Source: Geobacter sp. UBA5735 (GTDB lineage: Bacteria > Desulfobacterota > Desulfuromonadia > Geobacterales > Geobacteraceae). Taken from it: DNA of 64,000 nt. Positions 43,468 through 52,203 of this stretch are shown here, one piece after another; within the stretch, counting starts at the first letter, position 1; each line of letters opens with the position of its first letter. The position numbers were made by a program, and so were the translations under genes. The stretch spans positions 20,081 through 84,080 of the forward strand of contig DIFZ01000001.1 of assembly GCA_002419385.1 (NCBI GenBank). Reading direction: 5' to 3'. The notes below the pieces were generated by a model, which saw nothing but the letters and a program-made list of their open reading frames with translations, did no database searches and had not been told where the DNA came from.

Positions 43468-43558
43468 TTCTCCCTTTTGCCTTTTGCCCTTTGCCTCGTG
43501 CCCTTTGCCCTTTGCCTCGTGCCCTTTGCCTTTTGCCTCGTGCCTTGTGCCTATTGCC
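43468..43558. repeat. TTTGCCC/TCGTGCC heptamer array at the pgeF stop codon
   Basis: About twelve degenerate 7-bp units alternate TTTGCCC, TTTGCCT and TCGTGCC. The pgeF stop codon lies inside the first units, so the array begins exactly where coding ends. Confidence 0.85.
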
Positions 43559-44354
43559 TGTTCAACATGATGAACCCCATCTGCCGCCCGGTCTCTCCCT
43601 TGTCGCGGCGATAGGAGAAAAACAGGTCCTTCTCGCAGGAAACGCACAATGTGCTCACTTCAATGTTCTCCCCGGCGATCCCTGCCCGAATCAGCTGCTG
43701 CCGGTTTGCCCCGGCCAGATCAAGGCGCCATTTGCCGTTACCGGCAGGCTCGGCGAACGATTCAAAATCCTGGCCGCTCCTGCGGAAGGCATCCGCGACA
43801 GGCTCGTCGACCTCGTAACAGCATGAGCCGATAGTCGGACCGATGGCTGCCAGGATATCACGCGGCCGGCTGTCGAACAGGTTGACCATGGCCTCGACCC
43901 CCTTCTGGGCTATCCCTGTCACAGTCCCTTTCCAGCCGGCATGAAGCGCAGCAGCGATTCGACGCACCGGATCCAGGAGCAGCACGGGAGCGCAGTCCGC
44001 GACGCAAATGCCGACCATGATTCCCGGCTGGTTCGTCACAATGCCGTCGCATTCAAGCTTGAGAAAATGGGAGAAGTCCGGGTTCGGCTGGTCCAGGAGC
44101 AGCAGGTCGTTCCCATGGACCTGGGTCACGGTGACGAGTGTTTCGACACGGGCGCCGAAGGCACGGGCCAGGATGCTCCGGTTCCCCTCGACGTTATGGG
44201 AGGAATCGAGGGTAGAAAGCCCCAGGTTGAGAGAATTATAGGGCGGACGGGACACCCCTTCATGACGTGTGGTAAAACCCTGTTCCGAGACTCCCCGGGC
44301 AGCAAAAAGCTTCGATGCCACATAGTGGACCCTGCCGCATTTTCGAATTTCCAC
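43551..44354 (-). CDS. pgeF: Laccase-domain purine nucleoside phosphorylase/multicopper polyphenol oxidase-like (YfiH)
   Basis: The 267-residue YfiH-family protein has TRHEGVSRPPYNSLNLGL, VTQVHGNDLLLLD, GICVADCAPVLLLDP, ALHAGWKGTVTGIAQKGVE and IGPTIGSCCYEVDEPV, which include the Cys and His zinc/copper ligands. Family members act on purine nucleosides and also in peptidoglycan quality control (PgeF). The length is normal. It lies downstream of rluD on the same strand, as is common in this group. Confidence 0.92.
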   Translation of the reverse strand: MEIRKCGRVHYVASKLFAARGVSEQGFTTRHEGVSRPPYNSLNLGLSTLDSSHNVEGNRSILARAFGARVETLVTVTQVHGNDLLLLDQPNPDFSHFLKLECDGIVTNQPGIMVGICVADCAPVLLLDPVRRIAAALHAGWKGTVTGIAQKGVEAMVNLFDSRPRDILAAIGPTIGSCCYEVDEPVADAFRRSGQDFESFAEPAGNGKWRLDLAGANRQQLIRAGIAGENIEVSTLCVSCEKDLFFSYRRDKGETGRQMGFIMLNRQ

Positions 44355-44379
44355 AAAAACTCCTTTAAAAGAAAACCGG

Positions 44380-44446
44380 TTTTAAGTGTTAAGTTTTAAG
44401 TTTTAAGTTTTAAGTTTTAAGTGTTAAGTTTTAAGTTTTAAGTTCA
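44380..44446. repeat. Heptamer array (TTTTAAG/TGTTAAG), about nine units
   Basis: A 7-bp TTTTAAG unit with occasional TGTTAAG fills 67 bp between rluD and pgeF. It is inverted relative to the tract at 44541. Confidence 0.9.
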
Positions 44447-44540
44447 AGTTTCATTGGTTATTTGTGTTCCGTTACATATTACAGAATAACAACATAAGTA
44501 TGATTACACCACCACATAGTAATGGCTTTTGATTCTCATA

Positions 44541-44571
44541 CTTAAAACCTAAAACTTAAAACTTAAAACTC
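44541..44571. repeat. Heptamer tract (CTTAAAA), inverted partner
   Basis: Four units of CTTAAAA or CCTAAAA run into the rluD stop codon. They are complementary to the tract at 44380, so a transcript of this intergenic region could fold into a long AU-rich hairpin. Confidence 0.85.
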
Positions 44572-45526
44572 ATATTTTATTCTTTTCCAGATATTCCAGT
44601 ATCTGCGCCATATCATCGGGCAACGGTGATGAAAACTCAAGGTACTCCCCCGTAACAGGGTGAATGAAACCAAGCGTTCGGGCATGGAGCGCCTGGCGCC
44701 CGAGACGGCGGATCATGGCGCAGAGTTCGGTGTCCCTGAGTTGGGAAATACGCCCACCGCTGCCATAGACCGGGTCGCCAAGGAGCGGGAAACCGGCCTC
44801 GGAAAGATGGACCCTGATCTGGTGGGTACGGCCCGTTTCCAGGCGGAGCTCCAGGGCCGAAACAGCGCCATAGCGGCCGGTGACCTTCCAGTGCGTTACC
44901 GCCCGTTTGCCGCTGCGCGCAGTTCCCGACATCCGTTTCCTGTCCACCGGATGCCGGCCGATATCCCCCTCGATGGTGCCCCTGTCCTTCACCGGCGAAC
45001 CGTACACGAAGGCCACATAGACACGCTTGATGGTGTGTTCCTTGAATTGTCGCGCCAAACCTACATGGGAACGATCATTCTTGGCCGCAACGATGACGCC
45101 GGTGGTATCCTTGTCGATCCGGTGCACGATTCCCGGTCGGATTTCGCCTCCCACACCCGAAAGATCGCGACAATGACCCAGCAGGGCGTTGACGAGCGTG
45201 CCGGCAGGGTTGCCGGCCCCTGGATGGACGGACATTCCGGCCGGTTTGTCGACCACGATAAGATCACCGTCCTCATAAAGGACCGACAGGGGTATCTTTT
45301 CAGCAAGCGGGGCAGCCGGAAGCGGCGGGGGTATCTCCATGACGATGGCCTCTCCCCCCTTCAGTTTCAGGGACGGCTTGGGCATCCCGCCGTTTACGGT
45401 CACACAGCCGCTTTCGATGAGGCGCTGCACGGCTGATCGTGTCACATCGGGAACCCGGTCAGTGATAAACTGATCGAGCCGTTCAGGCGACTCTGCAGCA
45501 TGATAGGTCAACTCGATTCTCTTCAC
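44570..45526 (-). CDS. rluD: Ribosomal large-subunit pseudouridine synthase, RluD type
   Basis: The 318-residue protein has an N-terminal S4 domain (RLDQFITDRVPDVTRSAVQR) and an RluA-type catalytic domain with GIVHRIDKDTTGVIVAAKN (catalytic Asp) and LETGRTHQIRVHL. It isomerises uridines in 23S rRNA helix 69. The start is GTG at 45526 with GGTGGAG upstream; the frame is open to 45622. Confidence 0.93.
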   Translation of the reverse strand: MKRIELTYHAAESPERLDQFITDRVPDVTRSAVQRLIESGCVTVNGGMPKPSLKLKGGEAIVMEIPPPLPAAPLAEKIPLSVLYEDGDLIVVDKPAGMSVHPGAGNPAGTLVNALLGHCRDLSGVGGEIRPGIVHRIDKDTTGVIVAAKNDRSHVGLARQFKEHTIKRVYVAFVYGSPVKDRGTIEGDIGRHPVDRKRMSGTARSGKRAVTHWKVTGRYGAVSALELRLETGRTHQIRVHLSEAGFPLLGDPVYGSGGRISQLRDTELCAMIRRLGRQALHARTLGFIHPVTGEYLEFSSPLPDDMAQILEYLEKNKI

Positions 45527-45898
45527 GGGACTCCACCTGCCACCGGTAACCGTCAGCACCCTCCCTTGGGCGCTCGCCGCCAAACGGCAAGGGCGCGACC
45601 AGGAAAACCGCGCCCACCACAATCTCTCTTCCTCTTGACTGATGTAGCTGGGAGGTTAGCCAAAAACCGTCGGAATGTCAATGTCCTTTACCCTGTCTGC
45701 TCCGGGTTGCATGCTTGAGGCTGAAAAGTGCGGCGGGCCTCCACGGGCGGCTGAAGGTTATCTGTCACGCACTGTTTTGGCGGATTGCATGGCGAGTCAA
45801 GTCATTTCCCATTGCGTTGCGGAACAGGTCTGGGTAGGATAAGTCTTTTACCGGAATTATTTCCATGACATGAAGAAACAGGACAAAGGAGCAGTTTC
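45527..45898. other. Divergent intergenic region between two pseudouridine synthase genes
   Basis: The 372-bp gap has no gene. The only clear signal is an ACAAAGGAGCA ribosome site before the gene at 45899. Promoters for both genes presumably lie here, but none is convincing by eye. Confidence 0.5.
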
Positions 45899-46813
45899 AT
45901 GATTTTGAAGAATGTGGTCAGTGCGGACCTTGCCGGAAAGCGTCTCGACGAAGGCGCCGCACAGCTGTTCCCGACACTGTCCAAAAGCCGCATACGCAAA
46001 ATCATCGACGTGGGGGGATGCAGCGTCAACAACGCCATGGTGCGGGTCGCATCACGCAAACTGCAGGATGGAGACGAAATAATCCTGGGAGTAATGGAGC
46101 CGGAACGCTTCCAGGACCTGGTATTCACACCAGCTGACATCCTCTATGAAGACCACGATGTCCTGGCCATAAGCAAGCCGGTCGGGATCAACTCCCAGCG
46201 CACTCCGTACCAGTTGAAAGGAACCGTCGAATACGCCATCGGGGTCTATCTGAGAAGCGAAGGTATTGAGGAACCGGTAAGGATAGTCCACCGGCTGGAC
46301 CGGGGAACTTCGGGGCTGATGCTGTTCCCGAAAAACCGCACGTCGGCCGCCCGCTTGTCTTCCCAGCTGCACGACGGGGAGGTCGAAAAACGCTACCTGG
46401 CCCTGGTTAAGGGAGTACCGCCACAGAGCGGGTGGCTTGTCGACGCGCCCATAGCAAAGATCGCACCCTCGCGGTATGGCGTCGCCACACCGGGGAAGGG
46501 AGCGCAGACGGAATTCCGTGTTGTCGCAGCAGGGGCTGATGCGGCGTTGCTGGAGGCCAGGCCCCTTACGGGAAGGACCCACCAGATCAGGGTACACCTG
46601 GAGTATGACGCGCTGCCCATCATGGGGGACCGGGTCTACGGCGGGGCGAAGGCATGCCGGATGATGCTCCACTGCCTGGCCATGTCGTTCCTGGACGGCC
46701 ACGGAAGCCGCGTGTCCGTTTCAGCTCCGCCGGACAGCGTTTTTCTGGAAGTATGCAGGGAATTCGGCATCGACACTGAAACGGAGATCTTCCGGAAAGG
46801 GACGGTTATCTGA
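45899..46813 (+). CDS. RluA-family pseudouridine synthase
   Basis: The 304-residue protein has an S4-like N-terminus (KSRIRKIIDVGGCSVNN), the catalytic motif VRIVHRLDRGTSGLMLFPKN and the closing motif RPLTGRTHQIRVHLEYDALP. It is a second, distinct RluA/RluD-type enzyme; the target could be 23S rRNA or tRNA. It overlaps the end of the convergent TPR gene by 8 bp. Confidence 0.92.
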   Translation: MILKNVVSADLAGKRLDEGAAQLFPTLSKSRIRKIIDVGGCSVNNAMVRVASRKLQDGDEIILGVMEPERFQDLVFTPADILYEDHDVLAISKPVGINSQRTPYQLKGTVEYAIGVYLRSEGIEEPVRIVHRLDRGTSGLMLFPKNRTSAARLSSQLHDGEVEKRYLALVKGVPPQSGWLVDAPIAKIAPSRYGVATPGKGAQTEFRVVAAGADAALLEARPLTGRTHQIRVHLEYDALPIMGDRVYGGAKACRMMLHCLAMSFLDGHGSRVSVSAPPDSVFLEVCREFGIDTETEIFRKGTVI

Positions 46814-47246
46814 GCTTCAATGCCGTCAGCAACATTCCCAGGTACTTGTTGAGAAAGTGCTCCCGCGGCAGGGATGATATGGCCGGGTATTTCCTGATGC
46901 CGAGCCGCTCCAGTTCTGCCTTGATCCCGGAGTTGGCTTCCCGCAGCAGGCCGTCGCGGAAGACGCGGATCGCGTCCTCCCTGCGCCCCTCGAGGAGGCG
47001 GATCCGGCCCAGATTCAAGTAGTGCGCTGAATACCAGGGTTCTTCGTCGATCGCTTCACAGCACAGGGCTTCGGCACGCCGGTAATCCTGCAGCTCCTTG
47101 GCAACGCAGTAGGCAAAATGGGACAGGATCTCCGGACTTTCGTCCCGCTCCGCCGCTGCCTGGAGGCGCTGCAGCGCCAGAGCGGTATTGCCTGCGTCAA
47201 GCGCGGCCATGCCTTCTTTCAAAAGCGTCGCTGATTGATGTTCCAT
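46806..47246 (-). CDS. TPR-repeat protein
   Basis: The 146-residue protein has tetratricopeptide-like repeats: GMAALDAGNTALALQRLQAA, AKELQDYRRAEALCCEAIDE, and YLNLGRIRLLEGRREDAIRV. Such proteins mediate protein contacts. ATG 47246 is chosen because of position; a GTG at 47327 abuts the tadA stop. It is on the same strand as tadA and probably co-transcribed with it. Confidence 0.75.
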   Translation of the reverse strand: MEHQSATLLKEGMAALDAGNTALALQRLQAAAERDESPEILSHFAYCVAKELQDYRRAEALCCEAIDEEPWYSAHYLNLGRIRLLEGRREDAIRVFRDGLLREANSGIKAELERLGIRKYPAISSLPREHFLNKYLGMLLTALKLR

Positions 47247-47327
47247 GGAGGGCTCTTTCTCAGGGTTTTGAAAAGCGTATACGGTATTCTTCGGCAAACT
47301 GCCGCCCGACTTGAGAAGGTCCGGCAC

Positions 47328-47822
47328 TTAATCCGCGGATTCAGCTGAAAGCTCCTTTTTTCGCTGACGCAGCGCGGCAAAAAAGGAACTGAGCAGTCGG
47401 GAGCATTCATTGCTCCGGACACCGGACGTCAGTGAAACGCGATGGTTGAGCCGCGGATCATCGGACAGGTCGTAGAGGGAACCTGCCGCCCCGCCCTTCG
47501 GGTCATGGCAGCCGAACACCACCCGCTCCAGCCGGGAGAGCAGAATGGCGCCCATGCACATCGGACACGGCTCGAGGGTGACATACAGGGTGGCTCCGAG
47601 CAGGCGCCAGCTGCCGGTCTTGCGGGCCGCCTTGCGGATCGCCGTCATCTCGGCGTGGGAAGTGGGGTCAAGGCTGGTTTCCCTCAGGTTGTGGCCGCGG
47701 CCGAGCACCTTTCCAGCCCGAACCACGATCGCACCGATGGGAACCTCGCCCCGTGCTTCGGCCTTCCCGGCCTCACCGATGGCGACCCCCATCCAGTAGT
47801 TGTCGTCTTTGACCAGCTTCAT
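47328..47822 (-). CDS. tadA: tRNA-specific adenosine deaminase
   Basis: The 164-residue deaminase has the zinc motif THAE-type SHAEMTAIRKA and PCPMCMGAILLSRL, with the catalytic Glu in the first. It converts A34 to inosine in tRNA-Arg(ACG). The ATG at 47822 has AGAGGG seven bases upstream. The C-terminus is slightly longer than in E. coli TadA's core, with a basic tail. Confidence 0.94.
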   Translation of the reverse strand: MKLVKDDNYWMGVAIGEAGKAEARGEVPIGAIVVRAGKVLGRGHNLRETSLDPTSHAEMTAIRKAARKTGSWRLLGATLYVTLEPCPMCMGAILLSRLERVVFGCHDPKGGAAGSLYDLSDDPRLNHRVSLTSGVRSNECSRLLSSFFAALRQRKKELSAESAD

Positions 47823-47988
47823 TGGCAACCCTCTGAATCCTAGGCGGAATTCCAGCCCCCCGGGCAACAGGGGTTTGCAGCAGCTTCATTACTATCGGTC
47901 ATTTTGGCAGTCCCTGTCAATGCTGAGCCGACAAAAACGCCACGACACCGCGGGTGACGCCATGCCCGCAGAAGCGAGGGACCCCCTC

Positions 47989-48642
47989 ATGAAACTACAC
48001 GATATTTCCGTTCAATTGGCACAGCACACCCCCTGCTATCCCGGAGACCCGCAGGTCATTGTGGAATCAGCGCTTTCGCTGGAAAACGGGGATGGCGCCC
48101 ATGTCTCCCGCATCACCCTCGGCAGCCATTCAGGGACACACCTCGACGCTCCCCGTCATGTGCTGGGCGACGCGCCGCCGATGTCATCCCTGCCCCTTTC
48201 CCTGTTCATCGGCAAGGCGCTGGTGGCCGACGTGCGGAACCGCAATGAAATCGGCCCCGGAGACCTGAAAGACCTCCCCCTGTCAGGCGTACGGCGTCTG
48301 CTGCTGAAAACCGACAATTCCCGCCTGTGGAAGACCCGCCGATTCTGTCCGCAGCATGTCTCCCTGACCGAGGCGGGAGCAGTCCACCTGCTGGAAACAG
48401 ACATCGAACTTGTCGGCATCGATTACCTCTCCATCGAAGGGCACGGCGGCAGCGGAATCATTCACCGGATGCTGCTGGAAAAGGGTATCGTGATCCTTGA
48501 AGGGTTGGACCTCTCCCGTGTCGATGCGGGAAGGTACGAACTGATCTGCCTCCCCCTGAAGACTGCTGCAGAGGATGGAGCTCCGGCACGCGCAATCCTC
48601 AGGGAGCTTGATGGAAATGGGCGGATGGCGGATGGCGGGTAG
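47989..48642 (+). CDS. Cyclase/arylformamidase-family metal-dependent hydrolase
   Basis: The 217-residue protein matches the cyclase family (KynB-like): YPGDPQVIVES, the metal motif SHSGTHLDAPRHVL (HxGTHxDxPxH) and IDYLSIEGHGGSGIIHRMLL. Some members hydrolyse N-formylkynurenine, others cyclise polyketides. The ATG at 47989 has GAGGGA upstream. No kynurenine genes are nearby, so the substrate is open. Confidence 0.88.
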   Translation: MKLHDISVQLAQHTPCYPGDPQVIVESALSLENGDGAHVSRITLGSHSGTHLDAPRHVLGDAPPMSSLPLSLFIGKALVADVRNRNEIGPGDLKDLPLSGVRRLLLKTDNSRLWKTRRFCPQHVSLTEAGAVHLLETDIELVGIDYLSIEGHGGSGIIHRMLLEKGIVILEGLDLSRVDAGRYELICLPLKTAAEDGAPARAILRELDGNGRMADGG

Positions 48643-48737
48643 CTACCCGCTGTTCACTGACCAAGTGGCGAACCGTTGAGGATTGATTATAATAGATGAA
48701 GAGAGGCGGTAAATTCCGTACCGAAAGGAGCATTGCC

Positions 48738-49253
48738 ATGGCACGTCTTTCCAATAAATCCGGCGTTGACGAAAAGGGCCAGAGAACTCCGCGCAGCACC
48801 GATGTCTACATGCCGAAGGAAGGCATGAAGGAAGTTTCATACTGCCGCAAATGCGGCGTGATATACCGACAGAAGCGCTGGATGATGGACCCGGATGAAC
48901 TTGCCAGGATCAAGAGCGATCCAGCGTCAGGGAAAATCATCTGCCCGGCGTGCCTGCGGATGCAGGACGGCGTGCCGGGAGGGTTCCTCACCCTGGCCGG
49001 CGAATATCTCCGTCAGCATGAAGTCGAAATTCTCGAACTGATCAAAAACACTGAAGCAAAGGCCAGACTGAAGAATCCTCTCGGACGGATCATGGAAATC
49101 CGCCAGGAAGGGGACGTGCTCACCATACTCACCACTGAGGAAAAGATTGCCCAGAAACTGGGGCGGGACATGTTCAAAGCCCATCGCGGAGAGCTCCGCT
49201 TCCACTGGAGCCACGGCGACAACGCAGTACGGGTGGAGTGGTCGCGCTCCTGA
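48738..49253 (+). CDS. BCAM0308-family protein
   Basis: The 171-residue protein has two CxxC zinc-ribbon pairs (YCRKCGVIY and ICPACLRMQ) and a C-terminal alpha-beta region (EIRQEGDVLTILTTEEKIAQ). This matches the BCAM0308 family as I recall it. The role may involve RNA or translation, but it is unproven. AAAGGAG lies seven bases before ATG 48738. Confidence 0.75.
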   Translation: MARLSNKSGVDEKGQRTPRSTDVYMPKEGMKEVSYCRKCGVIYRQKRWMMDPDELARIKSDPASGKIICPACLRMQDGVPGGFLTLAGEYLRQHEVEILELIKNTEAKARLKNPLGRIMEIRQEGDVLTILTTEEKIAQKLGRDMFKAHRGELRFHWSHGDNAVRVEWSRS

Positions 49254-49285
49254 CGCCATTACATTGCACTGAAGATGATCAGTAA

Positions 49286-49310
49286 AAGGCGGCCGTTCCG
49301 GCCGCTTTTT
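49286..49310 (+). terminator. Intrinsic terminator after the BCAM0308-type gene
   Basis: GCGGCCG pairs with CGGCCGC across a short loop and is followed by T5. Confidence 0.85.
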
Positions 49311-49425
49311 GTATTCGACGCGCCACGAGAATTAACCGTTGCAATGAAGTGGCGAAAGGCTTAAAAATACCGAGGTGGGCGCCGAGTTTCGGATCGAAGT
49401 GTGATAGCGACCCGCTCGACACTGC

Positions 49426-52203
49426 ATGGAGGGGAACGTGGCGACAAACGGAGAGATCCCCGGCAAAGGGAGTGAACCAGAGAAGAGGGCAGACAGCGGC
49501 AACGTCCGTGAATGGCTCGACATGTTCTCCGAAATGATGGCGGTTTTCCCCTGTCCGGTCTATTTCAAGGATATCAGGGGAAGATACCGGGCATTCAACG
49601 CTGCCTTCGAAAAATTCCTGGGGCTCTCCTCCGAAGAGATCAGGGGGAAACGGCTCTGCCAGGTAACGAAAACCGGGAGTTCCAAACATCTGGAAGAGAT
49701 GGACCGCGCCCTGTTCAGAAACGGTTCGGGCTGGCAGTGTTTCCAGACCGGACACACAGATCCATCCGGCAAGGAATGGAGCGTCATAGTCAACAAGGCA
49801 ATGCTGACCCTCCATGGCGAGGTCAGGGGTCTTGTGGGAGTAATCACGGATGTTACCGAACTGGAGGCTACCAAAAAGGAGCTTTACGAATCCAGGAATA
49901 TACTCCAGAACGTGTTCGAAGCCATTCCCGACCTGCTGACCGTACATGACCGCGATCTGCGCATCGTAAAGAGCAACTGGCATGGCAGCTATGAATATGT
50001 CACGAAAGATTTGCGTACAGGCCAGCCATACTGCTATGACGCCTATTACCCCGGACAGGGCAAACCGTGCGAGCCGTGCAATGTGCTCGACGTGTTCACG
50101 ACAAACCTTCCCAGCCTGAAGGAAAAATACAATCCCCGGATCGGCTACATGGAATCCCACGCGTTTCCGGTTTTTGACGAGTCCGGGAATACCGTCATGG
50201 TTGCGGAATACGTCCGCAGCATCAACGAACGGAAGTTGGCGGAAATGGCCCTCAGCGAAGCAATCCAGCGCCTGAACGCCGTTATTGCGGCGTCACCGCT
50301 GCCCATCATCGCCATGGACATCAAGGGACACGTCATGCTGTGGAATCCGGCAGCGGAGAAGACCTTCGGCTGGAAAAACGAGGAAGTGATACAGAAACAG
50401 TATCCCCTGTTCCCTCACCGGAGGAAATTGGAAATACACAATCTTTTCGAGCGGTTGAGCAACGACGAAATCATCCATGGGGAAGAAGTCCTCAGGAGAT
50501 GCAAAGACGGGTCACCCATCACCCTCAGCCGACACAACGCGCCCCTGCGGGACACGTCAGGGCGCATCACCGGCACCATGGCCGTCCTGGAAGACATTAC
50601 CGAGAGAAAACAGGCGGAAAACGAGCTCAAGGAATCGGAATCCAACTACCGGGCCATTTTCGACGGGACCAATGATGCGATATTCGTTCTTGACGCGGAA
50701 AACGGGTCGATCATCGACGTGAACAGGAAGATGTGCGAGATGTACGGCTGCAGCCGGGAAGAGGCCCTCAGCATGGATGTGCATGCGTTCAGTTCCGGGC
50801 ATGAGCCGTACACGCAGAGCTTTGCCAACGACTATGTACGGAAAGCAGCGATGGGGGAAAGCCAGTTGTTCGAATGGCTGGCCCGTCGCATGGACGCGTC
50901 TCTCTTTTGGGTGGAAGTCAATATAAAGAAGATCAATCTGGGCGGCAAGACCCGCGCGCTCGCCTCGGTGCGCGACATAACGGAACGCAAGATGGCGGAA
51001 GAAGCCCAGCGGGAAAGCGAAGAGCGTTTCCGCAGGATCTTCGAGGAGCATGAAGACGCGGCCATGATCATCTGTCCGGAGACCCTGGTAATAATCGACG
51101 TCAACCCGGTGCTGGCAAGGCTTTACGGCTTTCCTGCCAGAAGACTCCAGCGGGAAGGTCCGTGCCTCTTCCTGCGGCAGCCGGAACTGGACAGGATCAG
51201 CCAGGCCCTTCAGGGAATCACTGACGCCGAAACCATCCACATCGAACTGCTGGCAACCTTCAGCAAATCCGGAGACAGGGTCCTGACCTCCTTCAAGGCG
51301 AAGCTGATCAAAGCACGGGGGGTGGCATACGCCTACTGCACCTTCCGTGACATCACGGAACGCCTCAGGATCCGTGAAGAAACGAAAAAAATGCAGACCA
51401 AGCTGATGCAGACCAACAAGATGGCCGCACTGGGAACCCTTTCTTCAGGGATAGCCCACGAGATCAACAACCCGACCAACTTCATCCTCTCCAATGCCCG
51501 CATGCTCCATGATGCGTGGCAGGACCTCGACCTGATTCTGGCCGAGTTCGGCCAGGACCTGGAGGAGTATTCCATCGGCGGCTTCCATTTTCGCGAAGCC
51601 CGGCAGATCCTCCCCAGGCTCCTGGATGGGATCATCGACGGCTCGCACCGCATCAGGAACATACTGACCGGTCTGCGGGAATTCGCCCGCGAGGAGAAAA
51701 CCCCCCCCAATCAGAAGGTGGACATCAACACTGTCCTGGAAAAATCATTCGCCATACTTCAGAATCAGATCAGGCAACATACCAATCATTTTCATAGTTC
51801 CAGCGAACCCGACCTTCACCAGGTCAGGGGCAGCCTCCAGCAGCTCGAGCAGGTCGTCATCAATCTGACCATGAATGCCCTGCAATCCCTGCCGAGCAAG
51901 GAGTTTGGAGTCTACATTTCCACTTTCCGTGACAAAGCCGCGAAAAGTGTGGTAGTGAAAATCCGGGATCAGGGAATCGGCATGCCTCCTGAAGTCGTGA
52001 AGCGCATTTTCGACCCGTTCTTCACTACCAGGCTGGAAAGCGGCGGCACCGGGCTTGGACTATCCATCTGCTACTCCATCATCAAGGAGCACCTGGGCAC
52101 GATAGAAGTGGAATCGGAACCGGGCAAAGGAACCAGCGTCTATGTCCGGATTCCAACCTACCGACACAGAGAGAGCACATATGAACAACACTGCGAAACG
52201 TGA
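49426..52203 (+). CDS. Multi-PAS sensor histidine kinase
   Basis: The 925-residue cytoplasmic kinase has about five PAS/PAC modules. Examples are YFKDIRGRYRAFNAAFEKFL, a Cys-containing module with KPCEPCNVLD, and three later ones closing DITERK. Then come the H-box LSSGIAHEINNPTNFILSN, an N-box VINLTMNALQS and the ATP-lid region GTGLGLSICYSII. No membrane segment is seen, so it probably senses internal redox or ligand state. It overlaps the response regulator gene, its likely partner, by 23 bp. Confidence 0.93.
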   Translation: MEGNVATNGEIPGKGSEPEKRADSGNVREWLDMFSEMMAVFPCPVYFKDIRGRYRAFNAAFEKFLGLSSEEIRGKRLCQVTKTGSSKHLEEMDRALFRNGSGWQCFQTGHTDPSGKEWSVIVNKAMLTLHGEVRGLVGVITDVTELEATKKELYESRNILQNVFEAIPDLLTVHDRDLRIVKSNWHGSYEYVTKDLRTGQPYCYDAYYPGQGKPCEPCNVLDVFTTNLPSLKEKYNPRIGYMESHAFPVFDESGNTVMVAEYVRSINERKLAEMALSEAIQRLNAVIAASPLPIIAMDIKGHVMLWNPAAEKTFGWKNEEVIQKQYPLFPHRRKLEIHNLFERLSNDEIIHGEEVLRRCKDGSPITLSRHNAPLRDTSGRITGTMAVLEDITERKQAENELKESESNYRAIFDGTNDAIFVLDAENGSIIDVNRKMCEMYGCSREEALSMDVHAFSSGHEPYTQSFANDYVRKAAMGESQLFEWLARRMDASLFWVEVNIKKINLGGKTRALASVRDITERKMAEEAQRESEERFRRIFEEHEDAAMIICPETLVIIDVNPVLARLYGFPARRLQREGPCLFLRQPELDRISQALQGITDAETIHIELLATFSKSGDRVLTSFKAKLIKARGVAYAYCTFRDITERLRIREETKKMQTKLMQTNKMAALGTLSSGIAHEINNPTNFILSNARMLHDAWQDLDLILAEFGQDLEEYSIGGFHFREARQILPRLLDGIIDGSHRIRNILTGLREFAREEKTPPNQKVDINTVLEKSFAILQNQIRQHTNHFHSSSEPDLHQVRGSLQQLEQVVINLTMNALQSLPSKEFGVYISTFRDKAAKSVVVKIRDQGIGMPPEVVKRIFDPFFTTRLESGGTGLGLSICYSIIKEHLGTIEVESEPGKGTSVYVRIPTYRHRESTYEQHCET

